This document shows positions 34,670 through 42,433 of a DNA stretch of 64,000 bases, piece after piece (position 1 is the stretch's first letter; the number at the start of each line of letters is the position of its first letter). Source of the stretch: Pseudomonas batumici (GTDB lineage Bacteria > Pseudomonadota > Gammaproteobacteria > Pseudomonadales > Pseudomonadaceae); contig NZ_JXDG01000042.1 in assembly GCF_000820515.1 (NCBI RefSeq), forward strand, positions 124,001 through 188,000, read 5' to 3'. A model generated the notes under the pieces. It saw only the letters and a program-made list of their open reading frames with translations. It had not been told where the DNA came from and did no database searches. A program made the translations under genes and the position numbers.

Positions 34670-34906
34670 GTAAAAATTCACATAGAATTTTATGATACCT
34701 CAATAAAAACAATAGGTTATAGACTTGATGTCGATTCACACGGTCGTTAACAGGAATGTTTTTTGTCGTGAATTGAACGTATTTTCAGCCCGGATTTCAT
34801 GCCGTTGCTTGAGCGGGCAGTCTGAGCACGCCACTCTGACGACCGTATGCGACATTGCAGAGCCACCACGCAAACGACTGAATTGATGCTTCAGCCAACG
34901 GCTGCG

Positions 34907-34996
34907 GGAAGAGGGAGAAGTGCTCTTCCAGAATGGCTGCTACAGAAAGAAGATGGGAGGCTACCCTTACGAGCCGTGCGTATGAGTCCGCACGGC
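34907..34996 (+). other. Two consecutive hairpins, possible structured-RNA remnant
   Basis: GGAAGAG (34907-34913) pairs with CTCTTCC (34923-34929), and GCCGTGCG (34973-34980) pairs with CGCACGGC (34989-34996) over an eight-base loop. The second hairpin, within GAGCCGTGCG, loosely recalls domain V of group II introns, but the bulge and tetraloop are absent. Could also be plain terminators. Confidence 0.3.
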
Positions 34997-35027
34997 ATTC
35001 ATGAATCGCTCGTGCCCAGGCTGAAGC

Positions 35028-35546
35028 TCAACGGGCCATTCCCTGCATGAAGAACACGGCCTTGGCCACCTGGTCGGACTTGTTGCGCCAGGCATGGCGG
35101 GTGCCGTTCTGGATCACCACCTCGCCGCTGCGCAGCAGGCGTTCCTCGCCGTCATCCAGCTCCAACCACAATTCACCTTCGATAATCACCACATAGTCGA
35201 GTGTCGGGGTGCGGTGCATGCCCGGCGCCTCGGGTTCGAAGCACTCGATCAGCCCGGGCAAGGCTTCGACCATCTCGGCAAACGCCCGTTGCGGGTCCAA
35301 GGGCGCGGCCATCACCGAATCCGGCGGGAAGCTGACCATCAGCAAGGAGGAGCCGCCGACACCCGGCAACAACGAGCCGCCCTGCGTGCTCTGATCGCCA
35401 TCGAGCGCCGCCTCACTGCACCAGACCTGGCTGAAGCCATAACCCGGGATATCACTGAAATCCTTGGCCCGAGGGGCACTGGCGTCGCTGATAAACACCG
35501 ACTTGCCCTGTCCGTCGTGACCGGTAACCACCCTACGAATCTGCAT
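35028..35546 (-). CDS. Cupin-domain protein
   Basis: A 172-residue protein. Residues about 109-165 form a single cupin (GMHRTPTLDYVVIIEGELWL, then GEVVIQNGTRHAW), with His and Glu residues placed as in metal-binding cupins. The N-terminal half (IRRVVTGHDGQGKSVFISD) is typical of a group of small cupins often found in aromatic catabolic settings. No neighbouring gene shares its strand closely. Enzymatic or sensor role unknown. Confidence 0.85.
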   Translation of the reverse strand: MQIRRVVTGHDGQGKSVFISDASAPRAKDFSDIPGYGFSQVWCSEAALDGDQSTQGGSLLPGVGGSSLLMVSFPPDSVMAAPLDPQRAFAEMVEALPGLIECFEPEAPGMHRTPTLDYVVIIEGELWLELDDGEERLLRSGEVVIQNGTRHAWRNKSDQVAKAVFFMQGMAR

Positions 35547-35912
35547 AGCGCCCTCTCCTGCCCTGGCGTTGGCCGGTGGTAAACCAGGCAGAGCCGCTGA
35601 GCTGGATATCGTTGTCCCTCATCCAGTGTAGGTCTTAGAAACGAGCGCGATGCGCCAGGGACATCCGGCCGCGCAGGATCTGACACTGGAGCGTTTCTGT
35701 GCGCTCGTGTCGTATTCGGGAGGAGGCTTTCATGGCGTCACCGGCGACGCACTCGCGCAGCCGGGCTGGAACGTTGCTATTCGACACGTGCAATGCATTT
35801 GCCGAAAGCAACAATTTTCGACCGGTATCAAAACCGGTTCCGCGCTGATATCCCAGCCCACTTTACGTCTGATCTGCAGTCGACGTCGGGGCACCTGCAA
35901 GCGCTGTAACTG
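35547..35912. other. Intergenic region without recognised gene
   Basis: About 370 bases. A plus-strand frame from 35650 has no family resemblance and runs antisense into the metallothionein gene. ACCGGT occurs twice, 12 bases apart, near 35820-35840. Nothing else was seen. Confidence 0.5.
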
Positions 35913-36080
35913 CTACTTGGGCTTGTCCGCGCAGTGGCAGCTGGAAGAGGCCGTGCAAGGTTCGCCATGCGGGTGATGCTCGGCGCAGGCCTGGCAGCAG
36001 TAGTGCTTGCCATGACGCACGACCGCGTGCTCGCCAAGCTTGCAGTTGCAGTGCGGGCAGGCGCAGGTTTGCTCATTCAT
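35913..36080 (-). CDS. Bacterial metallothionein (SmtA/BmtA, pseudomonad type)
   Basis: A 55-residue Cys/His-rich protein beginning MNEQTCACPHCNCKLG, then HYCCQACAEHHPHGEPC and a CHC near the end. The Cys spacing matches Pseudomonas metallothioneins, which bind four zinc or cadmium ions. It lacks the long C-terminal tail of the P. aeruginosa form. GGAG lies seven bases before the ATG. The open frame extends upstream to 36239, but residues before MNEQ do not fit. Confidence 0.9.
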   Translation of the reverse strand: MNEQTCACPHCNCKLGEHAVVRHGKHYCCQACAEHHPHGEPCTASSSCHCADKPK

Positions 36081-36287
36081 GATCGGACTCCGGTTGTCGG
36101 GTGGTCGCCAGACGTTGTGGTACAACGTACATGAACAATGAACTGACTCGCCCCATGATCGGCCTCCCCCCTTGCCCGTGCAATGCCCTTTCGTCGTTGC
36201 CCCGAGCCTTGCAGTGCCTGCTACGCTTGCTCTTCGCACGTCGAGTGCGCCCTCCCCTCAAACCATCGAAAACCTGAGGAATGCAAC

Positions 36288-38222
36288 ATGGGATCAAATG
36301 GAAATGGTCATAACTGCACCCATTGCGGCTGCGAAAACCCGGTATGGAATGCGCTCAAACACACCATCGACCTGAAAGCCCTGGCGAACCAGGTGGCGAG
36401 CCAGCTACCGGAGCCCGGCAGCGAATCGCTCATCTTCACCGACGGCATCATCTACCCCCTCAAGAACGGCAACATGGATGAACAGGTCGAAGCCCTGGGC
36501 ATCCATGGCGGCGATGTGGTCGCTTCGGGCACCCTCGCCGACGTCCAGGCCCGCATGCGGGCCAAGGGCATTGCCTACACGATGTATCCGCTGAAGGGCA
36601 AAACCCTGTTGCCAGGCCTGATCGAGCCACACATTCACATCGTGCAGTCCAGCGTCATGCAGGGCTGGCTGGATCTGGGGGCCATCGATGAGAAGACGCA
36701 GCAGTTGCGTGAAATCTATGACTGGAATTATCTGAAGACGACCATCGGCGATAACTTGCCTCCTGACGATTCGACGTGGATTCTGGGACACATGGTCGAT
36801 CCAGCGCTGATGCCGTTTACGCTCAACCCCGGCGGGCAAAACCAGCTGACAACCTTTAAATGCGACATCAACTTCAATCCGACTGACGCTAACATCGGCA
36901 ACCTTGACAGCATCGTCAGCAAAAACCCGTTGCTGATGATGAGCGCGTCCATGCACACCGTCTACCTGAACACCGCCGCGTGCAAGGCTGTGTACGACCA
37001 CAACAATAAACTCAGCCAGGCGTTGCGAACGCAATATCGGACCCTCCAGGAGTTCATCGTCAAGACCGGCGGCACCCTGCAGGAACAGACCGGTGTCATG
37101 ACCGCCATCCAGTCGATTCCGCTCGCTCAGGCCATGGATCTGGTCAACATCTTCAAGTACATAAAGAATTTTTTCGATCAGGCCTCCAAACGCGGCGTCA
37201 CCTTGGTGTACGACGCCCTGATGGATTCGCCGTCCAAGGCGATACTGGACATCTATGGCCTGACGCACCCGCGCAATCTGCGGATCGGTTATGCGGCGGC
37301 GTACAACGGCAAGGATTTCAGCGATCTGCCGCCGTACCGTCCCGTGACCAAGGAAGCCGCCAGGCACTTCTACCAGGCCGGGGTCAAATTGATCTCGGAT
37401 GGTTCAAATCAGGGGCTGACGGGCTATCAGGCCCAGCCATACTGCTGCGAAACAACGCCGCCACTGGGCAACTTCAACTTCTGTGATGCTAACAACAAGA
37501 CCCCGGACACCCTTCCCGATGCGTACAAGACAACCCTGGAGAAGGCTGTCGCCACGGGATGGCCGCTGATGATTCACGCCAACGGCGACCGGGCCATTCA
37601 GTTCACGCTCGACGCCTACGCCAACGCACTGGGCAAGCAGAGCGGCCTGGAGAAGCGGCATCGCATCGAACACTGCTCGCTGCTGACAAAGGAAACCCTC
37701 GATCAACTGCAAAACCTGGGCATTTCTCCCAGCTTCCTGATCGGTCACGTGGGCTACTGGGGTTATGTATTCGAAAAGGCCATTTTCGAGGACAAGGCCA
37801 CCGACATGCTCGACCTGTGCAGGGACGCCCTGGACAGGGGAATGCGCATCTCGTTGCACAGCGATTGCTCGGTCACGCCACTGGGCCCGTTGCGCTCGAT
37901 GGAGCAGGCCGTGACCCGCAAGATGGAAGGCATACGTGGCAAGGACGGCAAGTTCGTGAAGGATGCGCGTCTGCAACCGGTGCTCAATGAAAGCCAGTGT
38001 CTGACACGGCAAGAGGCACTCAAGGCCATTACCTATGACGCCGCCTGGCAATGCCATGCCGATCAGTGGACCGGCTCGTTGCAAGACGGTCACTTCGCCG
38101 ACTTCGTGATTCTTGCGCAGAATCCGCTTGATGAGAAAGTTCCGGCGACCAAGATCCGCGAAATCCAGGTCTGCGAAACCTGGAAAGGCGGACGCAAGGT
38201 GCATTTCCTTCCTGACAACTGA
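36288..38222 (+). CDS. Amidohydrolase family protein, YtcJ-like, with N-terminal Cys cluster
   Basis: A 644-residue metal-dependent hydrolase of the Amidohydro_3 (YtcJ / N-substituted formamide deformylase) type. The metal ligands begin with PHIH near residue 115, followed by HANGDRA, RIEHCSLL and the Asp in LHSDCSVTPLGP. Unusually, the N-terminus carries HNCTHCGCENP, a CxxCxC cluster not part of the hydrolase fold. GAGGA lies seven bases before the ATG. It stands next to the metallothionein gene on the opposite strand. Substrate unknown; no signal peptide. Confidence 0.85.
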   Translation: MGSNGNGHNCTHCGCENPVWNALKHTIDLKALANQVASQLPEPGSESLIFTDGIIYPLKNGNMDEQVEALGIHGGDVVASGTLADVQARMRAKGIAYTMYPLKGKTLLPGLIEPHIHIVQSSVMQGWLDLGAIDEKTQQLREIYDWNYLKTTIGDNLPPDDSTWILGHMVDPALMPFTLNPGGQNQLTTFKCDINFNPTDANIGNLDSIVSKNPLLMMSASMHTVYLNTAACKAVYDHNNKLSQALRTQYRTLQEFIVKTGGTLQEQTGVMTAIQSIPLAQAMDLVNIFKYIKNFFDQASKRGVTLVYDALMDSPSKAILDIYGLTHPRNLRIGYAAAYNGKDFSDLPPYRPVTKEAARHFYQAGVKLISDGSNQGLTGYQAQPYCCETTPPLGNFNFCDANNKTPDTLPDAYKTTLEKAVATGWPLMIHANGDRAIQFTLDAYANALGKQSGLEKRHRIEHCSLLTKETLDQLQNLGISPSFLIGHVGYWGYVFEKAIFEDKATDMLDLCRDALDRGMRISLHSDCSVTPLGPLRSMEQAVTRKMEGIRGKDGKFVKDARLQPVLNESQCLTRQEALKAITYDAAWQCHADQWTGSLQDGHFADFVILAQNPLDEKVPATKIREIQVCETWKGGRKVHFLPDN

Positions 38223-38310
38223 CCGCTGAAAGCGCGGGTCGGGTCAGTGGCAATGGGCACATCTGTGAGTGCCGTCGACCACGCCGATCCGCAGCTATTG
38301 AAGCCCTCAT

Positions 38311-38329
38311 GGCCGGCGCAGCGCCGGCC
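38311..38329. terminator. Hairpin between convergent amidohydrolase and lysR
   Basis: GGCCGGCGC and its perfect complement flank a single A. The stem lies between the two converging stops and is followed on the plus side by a short pyrimidine run (TCCTTCGTGT). Probable terminator. Confidence 0.5.
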
Positions 38330-38338
38330 TCCTTCGTG

Positions 38339-39223
38339 TCAGATCTGCTCCAGCAACCAATTGCGAAACGCCCGCAGCGAGGGCAGCGTCTCGTTGCGTG
38401 GCGGGTAAATCAGATAGTAACTGCGCTGGCTCGCGAAGGGATGGCCGGGACTGAACAGCTCGCCACTGTTCAATTCGTCCTGCACCAGGATGCGTGGCAC
38501 CAGGCCGATGCCGATGCCGGCGCGCACAGCCTGGATCAAGTGTGACGTCAGCTCGAAGCTGGGTCCCAGGCGCATCGCCCGGTGTGGCAGGTCGTGGTGA
38601 GAAAACCATTCGCCCCAGGCGTGAGGGTTGTTGGCGACGTTCAGCAATACCTGTTCGCTGAGCCGCACAGGACTCCAGTGCGCATGTTCCCGGGCGGCGT
38701 CCGGCGAGAGGATCACCACCAGTTCCTCGGCATGCAGACGATGGCAGATCAGCCCCGGCAGATTGTGATTGGCCACGCCGATGGCGGCGTCGATCTCGCT
38801 GGTGTCGAAGTCGATGGCTTCGATGCGTGAATGTATATGCACCAGCATGCCCGGGTGGGCGCCATAGAATGCATGCAGGCGCGGCAGCAGCCATTTCGAG
38901 CCGAAGGTGGGCAAGGTCGCCAGGCGCAAGGTCCCGACCCCGGACTGGTAGGCCAGAGCCTGCAGCGTGGCGCTGCGGATGCGCCCGAGTGCCTCGCTCA
39001 CATCGCGCTGGTACAGGCGGCCGACGTCGGTCAATTGCACCTGGCGCCCTTCGCGGCGGAACAAGGTGAGCCCCAGCAGCTGCTCAAGCGCCTGGACCTG
39101 GCGACTGACGGCGCTCTGGGTCAAGGACAGTTCGGCGGCGGCACGGGTGTAGCTTTCATGCCGGGCGGCGGCCTCGAAGGCCAGCAGCAACGACATCGAG
39201 GGCGTCAGGTGGCGGTAATTCAT
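38339..39223 (-). CDS. LysR-family regulator, GcvA-like
   Basis: A 294-residue LysR protein. The helix-turn-helix is in SLLLAFEAAARHESYTRAAAEL and LSLTQSAVSRQVQALEQ; the rest is the effector domain. The N-terminal MNYRHLTPSMSLLLAFEA is typical of the GcvA/TrpI-like subgroup. It is divergent from the ydiJ-like gene at 39374 (150-base gap), which it probably controls in response to a hydroxy acid. Confidence 0.92.
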   Translation of the reverse strand: MNYRHLTPSMSLLLAFEAAARHESYTRAAAELSLTQSAVSRQVQALEQLLGLTLFRREGRQVQLTDVGRLYQRDVSEALGRIRSATLQALAYQSGVGTLRLATLPTFGSKWLLPRLHAFYGAHPGMLVHIHSRIEAIDFDTSEIDAAIGVANHNLPGLICHRLHAEELVVILSPDAAREHAHWSPVRLSEQVLLNVANNPHAWGEWFSHHDLPHRAMRLGPSFELTSHLIQAVRAGIGIGLVPRILVQDELNSGELFSPGHPFASQRSYYLIYPPRNETLPSLRAFRNWLLEQI

Positions 39224-39373
39224 TCATAAAAGTCATCGATAGCGGCAGGATTATCCGTTTGCCCCTGACGGGAAGGTACAGGAACATTGGCTCATTCGTC
39301 ATCCCGTGTCTGAGGCACTCATGCCGCAGCGACACGTTTTCCGTGAATCAGCCGATAAAGAGGCCATCCTCCG

Positions 39374-42300
39374 ATGATCGCCCAACTGCCGACCCAGCCG
39401 CCGGCCGCCCACTACCCCGAGTTCCTCGATGCCCTGCGTGCCAGTGGCTTCCGCGGCCAGCTCAGTGCCGACTACGGCACCCGTACCGTACTGGCCACGG
39501 ATAACTCCATCTACCAACGCCTGCCCCAGGCCGCCCTATTCCCCCTGGATGCCGACGACGTGGCGCGCATCGCCCGGCTGATGGCCGAACCGCGCTTCCA
39601 GCAGATCAAGCTGACCCCGCGCGGTGGCGGCACCGGCACCAACGGCCAGTCGCTGACCGATGGCATCGTCGTGGACCTGTCGCGGCACCTGAACAAGATT
39701 CTCGAGATCAACGTCCAGGAACGCTGGGTACGGGTCCAGGCCGGGGTGGTCAAGGACCAGCTCAACGCCGCCCTCAAGCCCCACGGGCTGTTCTTCGCCC
39801 CCGAGCTGTCCACCTCCAACCGCGCCACCGTCGGCGGCATGATCAACACCGACGCCAGTGGCCAGGGCAGCTGCACCTACGGCAAGACCCGCGACCATGT
39901 GCTCGAGCTGCACAGCGTGTTGCTCGGTGGCGAACGCCTGCACAGCCTGCCGATCGATGACGACGCCCTCGAGCAGGCCTGCGCCGCGCCCGGTCGCGCC
40001 GGCGAGGTCTACCGCGTGGCACGCCATATCCAGGAAACCCAGGCCGAGCTGATCGAAAGCACCTTTCCCAAGCTCAATCGCTGCCTGACGGGCTACGACC
40101 TTGCGCACCTGCGCGACGAGTCGGGCCGCTTCAACCTCAACAGCGTGTTGTGCGGCGCCGAGGGATCGCTGGGCTACGTGGTCGAGGCCAAGCTCAACGT
40201 CCTGCCGATTCCCAAATACACCGTACTGGTCAACGTTCGCTACGCCAGCTTCATGGACGCCCTGCGTGACGCCAATGCACTGATGGCGCACAAGCCGCTG
40301 TCGATCGAGACCGTCGACTCCAAGGTGCTGATGCTGGCGATGAAGGATATCGTCTGGCACAGCGTCGCCGAGTATTTCCCGGCAGAGGCCGAGCGCCCGA
40401 CCCTGGGGATCAACCTGGTGGAGTTCTGCGGGGACGAACCGGCGGAGGTCAACGCCCGGGTGCAGGCTTTCGTCGCACACCTGCAGGCCGACGCCGGCGT
40501 TGAACGCCTGGGCCACACGCTGGCCGAAGGCTCCGAGGCGGTGACTCGGGTCTACACCATGCGCAAGCGCTCGGTGGGCCTGCTCGGCAATGTCGAGGGC
40601 GAGGTGCGCCCGCAACCCTTCGTTGAAGACACCGCCGTACCGCCGGAGCAACTGGCCGACTACATCACCGAGTTCCGCGCCTTGCTCGACAGCCATGGCC
40701 TGGCCTACGGCATGTTCGGCCATGTCGATGCCGGCGTGCTGCACGTGCGGCCGGCACTGGACATGAAGGACCCGGCCCAGGCTGCGCTGGTCAAGCCGAT
40801 CTCCGACGCCGTGGCAGCGCTCACCCGGCGCTACGGCGGCCTGCTCTGGGGCGAGCACGGCAAGGGCCTGCGCTCGGAATACGTGCCGGAGTACTTCGGC
40901 GCGCTGTACCCGGCGCTGCAGCGCCTGAAGGGCGCTTTCGACCCCCATAACCAGCTCAACCCAGGCAAGATCTGCACCCCTCCAGACAGTGCCGAAGGGC
41001 TGATCAAGGTCAACGAGGCGCCCCTGCGTGGCGACTTCGACCGGACCATCGACGAGCGGGTCTGGCAGAGCTTCGGCAGCGCCGTGCACTGCAACGGCAA
41101 CGGTGCCTGCTACAACTACGACCCCAACGACGCCATGTGCCCATCGTGGAAAGCCACCCGCGAGCGCCAGCACTCCCCCAAGGGCCGTGCCTCACTGATC
41201 CGCGAGTGGCTGCGCCTGCAAGGGGTGGCCAACGTCGACGTACTCGCCGCCGCCCGCAAGCCCGCCTCCTGGCTCAAGGGCCTGCCGGCGCGACTACGCA
41301 ACAATCGCGCGCGCCAGCAAGGGCACGAGGACTTTTCCCACGAAGTGTATGAGGCCATGGCGGGCTGCCTGGCGTGCAAATCCTGCGCGGGGCAGTGCCC
41401 GATCAAGGTCAACGTGCCGGAGTTCCGTTCGCGCTTTCTCGAGCTCTATCACGGCCGCTACCAGCGCCCGCTGCGCGACTACCTGATCGGCTCGTTGGAA
41501 TTCACCATTCCATACATGGCGTACGCACCGGGCCTGTACAACGCGGTAATGGGCTCAAGATGGGTCAGCAAGCTGCTGTCGGACCAGGTCGGCATGGTCG
41601 ACAGTCCCTTGATCAGCCGCTTCAACCTGCAATCCACCCTGACCCGTTGCCGCGTCGGCGTGGCCTCTGTGCCGGCCCTGCGCGAGCTGACCCCGGCCCA
41701 GCGTGAGCGCAGCATCGTCCTGGTCCAGGATGCCTTCACCCGCTACTTCGAGACGCCATTGCTGGCGACTTTCATCGACCTGGCCCATCGTCTTGGGCAT
41801 CGGGTGTTCCTCGCGCCCTACAGCGCCAACGGCAAGCCGCTGCACGTACAAGGCTTCCTCGGCGCCTTTGCCAAGGCAGCGCTGCGCAATGCCGGCCAGC
41901 TCAAGGCCCTGGCCGATTGCGGCGTGCCGCTGGTGGGCCTGGATCCGGCCATGACCCTGGTCTACCGCCAGGAGTACCCGAAGGTACCGGGGCTGGAGGA
42001 TTGTCCGAAAGTGCTGCTGCCACAGGAATGGCTGATGGATGTGCTGCCTGAACAGGCCGCGGTCGAAGCCGGCAGCTTCCGCCTGATGGCCCACTGCACC
42101 GAAAAGACCAACGTGCCGGCCAGTACCCGCCAATGGGAGCAGGTGTTCGCACGCTTGGGCCTGAATCTGGTCACCGAGGCAACCGGTTGCTGCGGCATGT
42201 CGGGTACCTACGGCCACGAAGCACGCAACCAGGACAACTCGCGGATCATCTTCGAGCAGTCCTGGGCGACCAAGCTGGACAAGGACGGCGAGGCACTGGC

Positions 42301-42433
42301 CACCGGCTACTCCTGCCGCAGTCAGGTCAAGCGCCTGGCTGACCGGCAACTGCGTCATCCGCTGGAAGTGCTGCTGCAAAAGGTTCTCCTTGAGAAACCA
42401 CGGCAGAGCCCGCCGAAGGCCGACGCACCCTGA
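39374..42433 (+). CDS. ydiJ: YdiJ-type FAD/Fe-S D-2-hydroxyacid (D-2-hydroxyglutarate) dehydrogenase
   Basis: A 1019-residue enzyme, the usual length of YdiJ. Order of parts: FAD-binding domain (PRGGGTGTNGQSLTDG; STSNRATVGGMINTDASG), FAD-oxidase C domain, then an iron-sulphur module with CLACKSCAGQCPIKVNVP near residue 665, and a CCG-type domain with ATGCCGMSGTYGHE. Known relatives oxidise D-2-hydroxyglutarate or other D-2-hydroxyacids and pass electrons to a quinone. Its last 107 bases overlap antisense with the RND pump gene. Confidence 0.92.
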   Translation: MIAQLPTQPPAAHYPEFLDALRASGFRGQLSADYGTRTVLATDNSIYQRLPQAALFPLDADDVARIARLMAEPRFQQIKLTPRGGGTGTNGQSLTDGIVVDLSRHLNKILEINVQERWVRVQAGVVKDQLNAALKPHGLFFAPELSTSNRATVGGMINTDASGQGSCTYGKTRDHVLELHSVLLGGERLHSLPIDDDALEQACAAPGRAGEVYRVARHIQETQAELIESTFPKLNRCLTGYDLAHLRDESGRFNLNSVLCGAEGSLGYVVEAKLNVLPIPKYTVLVNVRYASFMDALRDANALMAHKPLSIETVDSKVLMLAMKDIVWHSVAEYFPAEAERPTLGINLVEFCGDEPAEVNARVQAFVAHLQADAGVERLGHTLAEGSEAVTRVYTMRKRSVGLLGNVEGEVRPQPFVEDTAVPPEQLADYITEFRALLDSHGLAYGMFGHVDAGVLHVRPALDMKDPAQAALVKPISDAVAALTRRYGGLLWGEHGKGLRSEYVPEYFGALYPALQRLKGAFDPHNQLNPGKICTPPDSAEGLIKVNEAPLRGDFDRTIDERVWQSFGSAVHCNGNGACYNYDPNDAMCPSWKATRERQHSPKGRASLIREWLRLQGVANVDVLAAARKPASWLKGLPARLRNNRARQQGHEDFSHEVYEAMAGCLACKSCAGQCPIKVNVPEFRSRFLELYHGRYQRPLRDYLIGSLEFTIPYMAYAPGLYNAVMGSRWVSKLLSDQVGMVDSPLISRFNLQSTLTRCRVGVASVPALRELTPAQRERSIVLVQDAFTRYFETPLLATFIDLAHRLGHRVFLAPYSANGKPLHVQGFLGAFAKAALRNAGQLKALADCGVPLVGLDPAMTLVYRQEYPKVPGLEDCPKVLLPQEWLMDVLPEQAAVEAGSFRLMAHCTEKTNVPASTRQWEQVFARLGLNLVTEATGCCGMSGTYGHEARNQDNSRIIFEQSWATKLDKDGEALATGYSCRSQVKRLADRQLRHPLEVLLQKVLLEKPRQSPPKADAP

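Larger units (their letters stand above)
34279..35027. other. Gene-poor patch with fragment and hairpins
   Basis: About 750 bases without a recognisable gene. It holds an imperfect palindrome at 34640-34669, a small possible gene fragment at 34472-34615 and two consecutive hairpins at 34907-34996. The left part is the promoter region of the ABC importer operon. Base composition around 34640-34740 is A/T-rich. Confidence 0.5.

Noticed and set aside
35650..35976. 108-codon plus-strand frame between the cupin and metallothionein genes
   Set aside because: No ribosome site or family motif, and its end is antisense to the metallothionein gene.
39536..41173. 545-codon frame opposite ydiJ
   Set aside because: Shadow of the YdiJ coding sequence; composition not protein-like.
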